This document shows, piece after piece, positions 21,898 to 32,600 of a stretch of 64,000 bases of DNA. The DNA is from Norana najaformis (lineage: Eukaryota; Annelida; Clitellata; Crassiclitellata; Hormogastridae), in assembly GCA_964023275.1 (NCBI GenBank), contig OZ029928.1:20235686-20299685 (forward strand). The letters are read 5' to 3'. The first letter of the stretch is position 1. Each line of letters starts with the position of its first letter. Both the position numbers and the translations under genes were made by a program. The notes under the pieces were generated by a model. It had not been told where the DNA came from. It made no database searches and was given only the letters and a program-made list of their open reading frames with translations.

Positions 21898-22042
21898 AAA
21901 TGAGGAGCTTAAATGGCGTGGCACCCATTCAAAGGGCAGCGGTGGTAAGGGATCTCACCCCATTCAGTCTTTGAAAAATGAGCAGGGTCAAGGCCATACG
22001 GACGCTATGGAAAAACCTCTACATTTACATTCATCTGAAAGC
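21898..22042 (+). mobile_element. SINE family B, 3' part
   Basis: Blocks TTAAATGGCGTGGCACCC, GGCAGCGGTGGTAAGGGATC, TGAGCAGGGTCAAGGCCATA, CGGACGCTATGGAAAAAC and tail CTACATTTACATTCAT. Confidence 0.78.
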
Positions 22043-22959
22043 CGCGTGGAACCTGCTGCAATCAGGGAAAGAAACTGGTCTTAATTCGTTCCGATGATAT
22101 CTGGGACAGCGAGATGCAACTTCCTTGAAAACCCATATTCAAAAGCAGTCAGAATTTCCTTGAGAAGCGTGTAAACATGAGTCCTCCCTTCATCAGAAAC
22201 CTTAACATATTTCGCTGAGTCCACTCGAAAGCTGTGTCGATCAAGTTACAAACAGAGGATCCGCTGACTGTGGCCCATTTTTGTCGGAGCCCTAACCAGG
22301 CCAAAGTTCACGTGAAAAGCGCCACCAACCGATTCCCAGCGACAACTAAAGGCAAAATCTGTTTATGGTGCAAACACGAAACGATCATCGAGCTGTTGAA
22401 ATCATCGCAAAAGTAATAAAAATTAGTAGCTTCTAATGCGCCGGTGTCTAATGCACAAGGAATCAACCGATGGCGCACCAAAGCCAAGCCGCAATCAGGT
22501 CAACATTCAGAAGGTCAGTCCATAAGACAGAGATAATCAATTTGAAAAAGATGTAGTTTTCAGTTGAGAAGGAAAAAGGGCGAGTGGGGGGGGGGGGGGC
22601 TGATCTAAGGACATAAGAACCAGTTCAACCCTCAAACTCCGTCAACATCCAAGGCGCAGAAGTGCATCACATACACAGAGGAGCCACACGTGTGAATACA
22701 GAACAGTTATGCAAATACTGCATCTGTCTGCATTTTTAAACCCAGATATTCGTCCGCACGCGCCGTGTATATCATCAATGCTGTTCTAGGTCAGAGGTCA
22801 GAAGGTCAGGCACGAGGCACCAGGGGTTGGGATGAGAGGCCTCCCCTATACACGACTGGCGTGATCAGTTGTCCGTTATTTTCCAGCCGATATCGAGATT
22901 CGAAAAGAATTCTTGGCCTATCCCCTACGCCGCATGTAGGCTATAGTGCCGCATAATAT

Positions 22960-23380
22960 ATGCTCAGCAGCGCGAACTTACTGGGTCGGGTCAGGCGAAG
23001 GCCATCCGCCGCTGCCGCTGCCGTCGACTGCAGCGGGCCAGTAAGTAAGTAAGGCAGAACAGTTTGGAGGACGTAATCGTCGGCTGCGCCCGTGAAGCAA
23101 ACACGCACTCATAGATACGCAGGCGGCTTTCAACGGCGGCCGACTTTTCCAGTCTTGTTTATTATTGCTATCAACGACCTCTAAGCAGCGCCTACGGGCC
23201 TTCGTGTCACGGCCATCGACGCTCACCCGCCCGCCCGCCCGAGCGACCGCGGCCCGGCTCCATGGCGGGCCGGCCGGCCGGCCGGCGTAATCACAACCGA
23301 CACAACAGCGCGCTCGCTTGGCGCGTGTCTCTGTCTCTCTGTCTCTGTCTGTCTCTCTGTCGCTCGCGCGCGCTGCATGG
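22960..23380. other. GC-rich, CpG-dense island with (GGCC)n palindrome
   Basis: Base composition changes sharply from the AT-rich surroundings. The island contains CCGCCGCTGCCGCTGCCGTC, (CCCG)n at 23226-23242 and a self-complementary GGCC repeat at 23266-23285, ending in (TCTG)n. No gene product could be tied to it; it may be a promoter or simple repeat. Confidence 0.5.
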
Positions 23381-23639
23381 CACTATCAAGGTCGTCTGGT
23401 GACCGATTGATTCACCAAGTACGCCGCGCTGCGCGTGTGATAGTCTCGACGCCAGACGAAAATTTTCTCGCGCACGAGCAGCGGTTCGAGAGTACTGCTC
23501 TAAATATGCTCCATGTTTGTTTCTCAATCACTGGAGATATGCGCCGCGGCTCGTACGTCGCCGTCGCCGGCTCCTATGGACGCCGCGGAAAGCATTACAT
23601 AATCACTGTGAACTTGTTAAAACGCAGTTGGTTGAGATA

Positions 23640-24340
23640 ATGAGGCAAAGCATGACTATGACTAAACAAAAAAAGCTATTTTAACAGGTTTTTATATGAA
23701 AAATGTCCAAAATAACATTTTTGACAACCATGTTGTGTTGCAATTTCATACCCTTGCAAGTTCATACATGCAGGATTTCAACCTTTATATTCATTTGGAC
23801 AATTATTTTTATTTATATGAGACTTCAAAATTAGCATATCAGTCACGCTTAATACAGCACAATAGATATTCTTTCACTAAATTATCTTGCTCTCTGCCTG
23901 CCCGACATTTGACTTGCTCAAGTTTATGGTAACGATTGAATTTTTACTCGGAACTTCGGCCACGCAGACGTTTGATGTAGATTTAAGACGACTGAGCTTT
24001 TTTGGATCTAGGTCTGCTGGAGAAATGATGTGAATTTTGCAATTACGATTATTGTATCGTTTATTCAAAGAATTAGGGCAAATTAGAAAACTTTAGAATT
24101 GGATTGAAACTGATGTTGATTTGGAACGATTCAGCATATGGACAAGGATCTTAACAGGAACTTAAGATGAGTTCCTTAACATAGACATTCAAATTAATTA
24201 ATATGATTTCATGCATAATATCAAACTGTCTTCTTAATTATAGGACCTGAGAACCGTTAGACTAATCCAGTTAAGTTTGCAGTTTTCTATAGCGCCTGTC
24301 CTGTTTGTTTTGTCTATGGAATGTAATAGAATTAATGCCG
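23640..24340. other. AT-rich, nothing recognised
   Basis: No repeat, RNA or coding signal that I can support. Confidence 0.4.
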
Positions 24341-24342
24341 TA

Positions 24343-24570
24343 ATCTGGCCTAGTTAGCTACATCAGTAAGCGCGTACGCCGAGGAAGCCTCGGTGTGTGA
24401 GGATCTCAGGTTCGCGTCCCGGTCGTGGCTTATTTCAGAGATTTGAATCTCGGGCTAGTACGGTCCGTGCGCGGGGACCTTAAATGGCGTGTAGCGGTGG
24501 TGAAGGATCTCGCCCATGCGCGGGTGGAGGCCATATGGCCGCTATAGAAAAACATGTACAATTTACAAAA
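24343..24570 (+). mobile_element. SINE family B with tRNA-derived head
   Basis: This copy carries the 5' head: TAGTTAGCTACATCAGTAAG is A-box-like and AGGTTCGCGTCCCGGTCG holds a Pol III B box, as in a tRNA. The family body follows: GTGGCTTATTTCAGAGATTT, GGTCCGTGCGCGGGGACC, TTAAATGGCGTG, AGCGGTGGTGAAGGATCTCG, then GCCGCTATAGAAAAACATGT and an ATTTAC tail. It ends a few hundred bases upstream of the nuclear-receptor-like gene. Confidence 0.8.
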
Positions 24571-24899
24571 AAAAATTTAATCTCAACCATCAGTTGGTGC
24601 TGTTACGAGAGTTGTTTAAAATACACCACCGTTGATGTTTGTTTTATTTGGTTTCGATAGGCTGCAGATGACGTCAGAGCACGAGCTTAGGTTCAATCGA
24701 TGCGATCGATCGGCGCAATAGGCTGTTGACGACCGCCTCACGCAGTCGGCCCTTTGGCTAAATAAAAGCACTGGACACCGGCGGCGGCGGCGGCGACGGC
24801 ACCTGAGTTTGAGGCGCATTGGTCTGGCGAACGCTAGTACGTTGAACTGGTTGTCTATATTTAGCCGAAGCGGTTGGGGAGAGCAAGAAGAAGAACCGA

Positions 24900-25114
24900 T
24901 GACTGTTGTGGTCGTAGTCGTTGTTCGTAGACAATTTAGTAAACTATTTCTGCGGCCATTTCTGTCGGATTTTAGTTGAAACTTATTATTACGGACTTAT
25001 TACTTCGGAAGACGACGATGTCTGGTGTTCTGTTCGGACGCCGCTAAGTTTGATTCATGAAACAGCGCTGGAAATTGAAGAATTCTAATCGGTTTCTACT
25101 AATTGTTTTCATAG
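24900..25114 (+). other. Candidate 5' UTR exon of the nuclear-receptor-like gene
   Basis: A good splice donor, CATAG|GTAAGAACG, lies at 25115. The preceding sequence has a ten-codon upstream ORF (ATG at 25018, stop ending 25047). The nearest downstream acceptor before the main ATG is CCATAG ending at 26664. The link is inferred from position only. Confidence 0.3.
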
Positions 25115-26407
25115 GTAAGAACGGTGAAATGTGTTGTTCTGGTTCAGTGGATGAGGCCACATTCTGCGTGTGTCATAGTTTGGTAAGATTAGTGAGAGTC
25201 GTCGATTCCACCTGGACTTAAAATTGTTTTGGATCTCTGGATTAGTGGATGAATAATTCCTGGGCTGTCGGTTGGGTTGCCGGCCGGCCGGCGTTTTGCG
25301 ACCTTGAGATCGGAGTGTGTTATTGGGAAGAAGGGTGGAGGCATCCGCCGCTAATCGATAAACAGTCGAACGAAAGCCATTTGTTTGATGAAATTTCATA
25401 AGGATTTCGCTAATTCCTTAGTTTAGAGCAGCGAAACGCGAAGATTTCTTTGAAGATTTCGATTGACGGTGTAAATAATATCGTCATTTGAAGTGAGAAT
25501 TCTGAGCGTTGCACACAGCGGTCACAGTTTGTTACCTTTGGGGTTTTGACGGAATGGTTAGCGCAAAGTGTATTGATGTTCGAAACTCCTTGTCTCAGTG
25601 AGATATTTCCTTATAGACGGATGTAGCTACGACTTATGGCACATTGACAATTCTGTGATCGATTATGAAGCGCCCTTATAATTTATGAGGCATTCTATTC
25701 ACAGTGCTGACTGGTGTTGAGCAATTTAAGGCTTGGCAAATGGAAGACCACGAATGGTCAAGGACCTGAATAGATGTTTTAAGGTGTGGCCAAGTCTCTA
25801 ACGAGAGACTGAGCAGTTGATTTGATCGATTGCTGTAATTGCACCAACTGGTCCTTGAAATATCCAGGACGAGGTGCTAAGCAGTTTTTCCTCAATTTTT
25901 TTCAATTTTTTCTTGTCTGCCATTTATCTTATCTTTTACTCTGATCCAGTTTTGCCTGTATTGAATTGAGGAAGGTGTATAATTTGACTGATCGATTGAT
26001 AGATATGCTATAGATATATTTTTGAGTTTTATCACTAGGCTCGGCTATTGGTTCTTTAAAAGAAAACTTATCTCAGCTTGCGGGGTTTTTGAGTGCACTG
26101 GAAATTCCAGAGCAGGTCTTTGTTCCGTTCTTTAGGCAAACATTTCGCGCGTGTGTGTGTGATGACTGGTGGTGGATCTGCGTTTGGTTGGTCGATGGGT
26201 CTCGAGCTGTTTGGTTCTGTTTGCCGAGAGGGAGTCTTTCGGTGATCGAGTGCGTTTTCTGGATCGTGTTCTTCTGATGAGGAAATTGTCATTCCGTGCA
26301 CGAATTCCGATTCTGCAGTTTGGAATCGGAAACCCTTTGAACTGAATCGATTCTAAGTGTCGTTGTTATGTGGTCTTCGTTGTCCATTTATTAATAAATT
26401 GTAGTTT

Positions 26408-26510
26408 GACCGAACCCATCTCGCCTGTCAGTTTAGTTTTGACTGAGCGCTTGTGAATAAGCTGGTTACTGGAGCTTAGCTGTTGAAGGGTGCTGTTGAA
26501 ATCAAGCGTT
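26408..26510 (+). mobile_element. LINE 3' end, family C, truncated
   Basis: Contains GTTTTGACTGAGCGCTTGTG, AATAAGCTGGTTACTGGAGC and a worn GGGTGCTGTTGAAATC end. Confidence 0.6.
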
Positions 26511-26688
26511 TAAGTTGACTGGTCTGAATTGCTATGAAGATCTCTTTAAATTCTTGACAGTTATGAGTTGTTCGATGTTGGTTAATGATTTTTCGGTGGT
26601 GATCAAGAACAGCTGTAAACTTTGTGAATGTGTCGTCTGTTTTAGAGGCTTTTGACTACCATAGAAATTTTCTGTGAAGCTACACAGA

Positions 26689-29600
26689 ATGGAGCGCTTA
26701 CAAACGTTCTGTGACTCTGCCAGTCAGTCTCTTGCTTATCCGCGACATGATGGTCCAGTGACGCTGATGACGCCCGAGACGCCGGCTGGACACGTAGGAC
26801 AGGGATGTTCGAAGCAGCTGACGCGGGGACCCTCGCGCTCGTTTGGCCAGTCGCCCTACTGCTGCCCAAGCACAACGCAGCAGTCAAAGCTTCTCTACAA
26901 CCTCCTGAGCAACTGGCCAAAAGATGGCGCCGAGCAGATGAGCTGTCTGCCGATCATTGAACACCAACCGGTCTGCCACCAGACACATTACGCGGCGAGC
27001 ACCGAATCCTCGGCCACCGGATCCTCCCAGCCCAATCCACCGCCGTTTAAGTTTGAGTTCAAAGGTCAGCTGGCTCCGGATTCGAGTCGCGACCTGCTGA
27101 TGCCTTACTGTCGCCAGCGCAGTCAGTCGATGGGTTCCAACGGGTGGAGCTTCCTCGACATGAGTCGTACGTCGAGCCACGACAGTCTGACAAGCTACGA
27201 CAGTTTCTCAGACGAGAACCTGCGGAACCACAGCCCGAATCAGCAGCAGTCGGAGGCTCTTCTTGAAATAACGCGGAAGAAACTGATGAATCTGTTGATG
27301 GGTGGAAACGGAGCGGACCAGGGCAGCCCGCACTCCCAGTCGCCCGTGAGTCAGGACGAAGACATGAGGAGCCTGAGTCAACCGGGGAGTCCGCCGTCCA
27401 GTCTGAACTCGCAGGAAGTCTGCCGGAAGTACTCGGAGGGCAGCCAGAGGGTGCACCTGAAGGCGAAGCTGCAGAGCGCCCGCGCCAGGTACGACCACCT
27501 TCCCGTCGACCTCTCGTGCAAACGCAAGAAGTTCATACGGAGCGTCGCGAAACAGTCGCTCATCGAAGGCATCGAGGCTGACATTTTGCCGGACGAAGGC
27601 ATCGACGAATCCACCGACCATTCCATCTTGAAGTCGGTCCTGACGGGACGCGGACGGTCCAACTCTCTGTCCGTGTTCGAACTGAGACGGCTACGCATGG
27701 CCGGTCGGAGTGGCGAAGCGCGTAACGGACACGCTCTGCTGAACGTTAACTTGGACCTGTCGCAGCTGACCGGGCGGATCAACGGTCGCCAGAGGGTGAC
27801 TCTGGCCAAGAAGAACCTTCTGCCGGTCATCGCTCGCATCTCCGATCGGCTGAACAAAATCGTCGAGTTTGCAAAGTCGCTGCCGGAATTCACACGTCTG
27901 TCGCTCGCCGACCAGAAGACGCTGCTCACGAACGCCTGTCCGCGTCTTCTGCTCCTCTACATGGCAGAGACGAACCTCCAGTTCGCCGTGACGACGGTGC
28001 CAGAGGCAGGTGGGTTCCAGGCACCACAGTCTGCGTCCGCGAGCAATTCGTCGCTGAACATGGCGCAGTCTGAGTGGGAAACCCCTACGATGCAGTTCGT
28101 CGAATGCGTCCAGAATTTCATCCGGAAATGTCAGACGGTCGGAATCAGCGCAAATGAATATTTCTACATGAGAATGATTACGCTTTTCCACACTGGTGAG
28201 TCAGTTACTCGTTGCAGTATGTTGTAGGGTCTGTTTATTTCTATGGCGCTCCTGAAGAACCTCTCAGAGGAGAGTAGGTCAGTATTGCATTAATAAGGTC
28301 TGTCTGCCTGTCTGTCTGTCTGGATCTTGTTTTGAACTTAAGTGCAAGTGTGACAGTGGGAGGAATGGTGTAGTGGTTGGGTCATTCGTCAACAAACTGG
28401 ATGGTGTGAGTTCAGTGTCTGGCTATACAGCTTCTGTTTGCATTTACCTGGTTGAAGGGTTTCGAATCGAAGGTGATAGAAATGCTTGCCATTCAAAATG
28501 AAAACTGGGAGGTCTCGCTGTGCTCAAGAAAAGTAGATTTTAGCAAATTCTTTGAAAAGTAGACATGACATTCATCAAAAGCTTCATAAGATTCTTTAAA
28601 AAGTGGATTCTGAATTGTTTTTTTAAAATGTAGATATCAAATTATTTTTGGAAAGTGGATATTAAATTATGTTTAAACTTTTTACAGATTAGCTGTTAGA
28701 TTCTTTTGTCCAAGTTGACCTTTGAAGTCATAAAAACTAGGTAGTTATTGGAAAAATAATTAAATCTAAATAAAGAGCTTGTTTGAAGGCAGTCATAAAG
28801 TTGTTTGGAATGTCAAATGAAGCCGTTGTTCAGTAGTGCATCGTGTAATCTAGTGGCTCTGCTGACGGTGGGGGTGGGGGCTGGCATATTGCCAACTCGC
28901 TTTTTAGTCAGTCAAAGTCTTACTCACCAATCAGTCGCCCAAATGTGTGTGTGTGTGGTTGTGTGTGTGTATGTGTGTGGGTGTGGGTGGGAGCGTAACG
29001 AAGTGGTTATGATGATTATGATTGTCTGACGACGTAGTTGAGAATGACTCTGTTGTACTTGGGCCTAGATGCTGTGTGTGTGTGTGCGTGCGTGTTTGTG
29101 TTTTAGGCGGTTGTTAGCAAAGCCAGAGGCGGGCAATAGATCCGAATGTTTTTTTACAATTCCTGAAAAGACCCTTCGGTCGGTCGTGCTAGAAAATTCC
29201 GGCGAATTAGCCGACTTCTTAGTCATCGTCGTCATCGCTGGTTGTTGGCCTACGTGGGATGGTTACTGTGTCATTCGGGATGTTTGTTCCCTCCTCCCTC
29301 ATCGGAGTTTGCAGTCTCGTTCGTCATTGCTAGTTTTATCAGGCCAAGCACGATCCTCTCCTCTTCTTCCTCTTTGTCCTCCACCTCTTCATCCTCCTCC
29401 TCCTCCTGCTCGTCCTCCTTCGTGCCTGTCCTTGTCCTCCTGGCAGTCTCTGTGTAAATATGACCGAATGGATGCAAACAACCCCTGAAGGTATGTTGTC
29501 TCTTGCCGATGAACACAACAGACAGACAGACAGACAGACAGACGGTCGCCCCCTGGTGTCCACTGACAGATTGTCCCACTCAACCTCATTCAGTTTTAAA

Positions 29601-32600
29601 GGTTTTTCTTCGTGATGTGTTTCTTTTCAAATGACATAAATCTTTTTAACGTTTTTGTTGATGATGACGTCATCAGTCGGTGTCCTCTGTGGTTGGACGG
29701 TTGCCAAGGGTGCAAAAAGGGGGTTTTTCGGCTTTAAGGGGTTTGTCTCTGTCTCTCGCTCTGTTTGCCTGCCTGCCTGTCTGTGTGTATGTCTGTCTGT
29801 GTCTGTATATGTCTGTCTGCTGGAGACGGTGTTTGGTTGAATAGAGGGACAGGTTTTCTTGTGCTTTAAGAAGCAGATCTGTGTTTCTGGGTCGGTTATC
29901 CGTCGCTTGCAATGATTGATTTAAATGCCCCAGTCGCCAGCCAGTGAGAGGGACTCCCTCTTCCACAAATCAGACCGTCCTCATTCCTCCTCTTCCCCTT
30001 ATCTCCCTTCCTGCACCATTTCCATGCACCATCCATCGATGGTGGTCTGACTCTGTCTGCCTGTGGCTCTTGGAACTTGGCCCCGAACCGAATCTGCCTA
30101 TCGGTTTTGTTTTGACTGAGTGCCTGCCTGTGAATGAGCTGGTTCCCGTGGCGACTTGGAATTCGTTGGGCGCTGTCGAAATCTCGAGTTTACGATTTAT
30201 GAAAGGAACAGATTGTGATCTGGGTCAGGTTGACTGTTGGAAATGGGTCGGGACTCGGGCTGATGGAAAATGTGGGTTAAGTAGATCGGTGAAAGTAGGT
30301 CAGTTGGGACTAACCAAGTTGGCGCTAAACTAAGGGGTAAGAATGGGTGGTGATGGTCACCCAAGGGAGGGAGGGTCGTTGCGGGTGGGGAGAGAGATGG
30401 ACAAGAGAAGATCGTGGGTGGTTGAAAGGAGGCCATAGTGCACCAAGTGTGATTAAGTCTGTATTGGCCAAGGCCGTTGTTTGGATTCGTCCAGGGGTAA
30501 AGATCGCCTGCGATGATGGTCTATTCCAGTTTCTAAGAAGTTTCTGGATGTTCCCTACGGAGGAAGACGCGGGGGCTGACTTTAGACAGACAGACAGAGA
30601 CATGTAATCTGATTAATGTCTTTTATTTCCATTTCGTTGCTATTAGTTGTCTTCATAGCGCACGAGTCCCGTCCGTCGGTCGGGGGGTTGGTGTGGTGTG
30701 GGCGGTGGGCCAGAGTAGACGTGGTCCTGTTTATCGGGACCTGACTCAGGGCGAGTGGGTGGGGTCAGTCTAGGCCGGGCGGGGAGGTTGGGCCAAGGTC
30801 CCGTTTGCCCGTGTCTAGGTGCTCATTGCGTTTGCGTTGTTTTTGTGGGCTGCTGGGTATCGCTGTGAGCTGGCGCCTCAGGGCGAGTGTTATCTGTGTC
30901 CCTCTAGCTGTCCGTCCGTCTACTTGACCGTCCGCCTGTCTGTCCGTGTGTTCGTCCTTCAGCTTGTTTTCACTGGCTGCCTGTTTTGCACCGAAGCTTG
31001 TTTTCAGTCATCGTCGTTTCCTTGGACCGTTCTGAAGGCCTCGTGAAATGGGCCGCTGAGGGCTGAGGCCACGACAGGCGCTGAGTTGTTTAAAGCTCCA
31101 GCGCCTGATGACTAAGACTCTGGAGGAGCGGTTCACCCTTGGAAGGGCCTCCGTGGGTGTCGGGATGGAAAAAACCCAACGGTGGGTTGACCTTAGCGGT
31201 CAAGATGGTCATACCCTCGGGAGCGCCGTCTGATGTGGGAACATTTAAAATTGAATTGACTCGGGGGGGGGGGGGGGTCTTCAGCTTGTGTTGCCACGTC
31301 GCTGATCCTAAGAACCGTTCGATGGTTTGGAAAGTTTTGCCTGAACTTTGCCCTGCGCGTGTGTTGTGTTACCTTCGCTTGCCGTGACCTTCCCTTGCCT
31401 TGCTGTGCCTTGCTCGGAGGTTGCCATGCGCCGCTTGCCGAGTATTTTCTGGCAACAGGATATAGTATCAAGTGTCGATAACGACGTCTTGTGTCTGCCA
31501 CGGCCTTTACCTCATTTCAAAAAGACCTCAGGCACGCAACAGTTCGTGAGCATTTAACTCTTCCATCCATCCATCCAGAGAGGGGAAGGAAACCCGGAGT
31601 TGGGTTAATGAGGATAATCGTGAGAACGAGGGGGGAGGGAGAGGGAGAGAGGGAGGGTAGTTGCCTTGTGCGTTGAGACCTAAATACTACGTTTTTGCCG
31701 TTGTTGGGTGGTAACTTCATCGCTGTCAACACGACTTGTTTAGAGTGACGTTTATGAAACTGTACTCGCATGAACCGTGTTTACTAGTGCTCTGCTTAGG
31801 TACGGAGGAGGCGAGGAAAAGGCTAATGGCATCGCCAGAGTCTGAGCTAGGAATATGGAATATGGACCGATGTATACTGGGGGAGGGGAGAGGGAGAGAG
31901 AGAGACCTGGTCTGCTCTCTTACTCACTTGGATATGTTTTGCTACCAATGTGAATCTACACGGTTTTATATAGCAACCTTATGGCCTTGACCCTGCTCCA
32001 TTTTCAAGGTGTTGTGTTTACCAAATAACCTTTGACATTCTCCGGCTCATCTACATAAATATATATATATATGTAGATGTGTGTGTGAGTTTTTATAGCG
32101 CCTGATATGAAGCGGTGGCAAGCGCTGAAGCATGGCAGAGCTAAACTGGTGTGACTTGAGATGCATTTACCGAGGAACCTTTGCCATTTTCTGCCCATTA
32201 CTTTATCCGTCTCTTATGTCGGAGTATTTCCTCAGGATGTTATTGTTTGGGTCTTTTTGGAAAGTGATGAGATGCTTCGTAATTGTTGCCTTGTATTTTC
32301 TGTTTCCACGCAGCATGTCTTGCGTCGAAGGAATTCGTGGAGTCGTCTGATATTCTGCCCTTTAACGGTCTTTAATCGTAGCAGCGCTTTTGCTGCTAAA
32401 AATCTCGGCGGTTCTAAAAATAACGTCTTATATTTTTCTTGTTGACGTCTGATGCAACGTTATGTAGGTCTTAGATGCCTCACCGTTGTGTTGTCTGTCT
32501 GAACGTCTCTTTCTGCGTATCTCTCGCTCTCTGTCTCTCTCTGTCCCTCTCTTTGTTAGTCTGCCTGATGGCTGGATCTTTTGACTCTGTCTTTTTGATG

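Noticed and set aside
24343-24430. A possible tRNA gene
   Set aside because: A-box and B-box sequence is present but there is no closed acceptor stem, and the same head continues into the SINE B body also found at 62868-63133.
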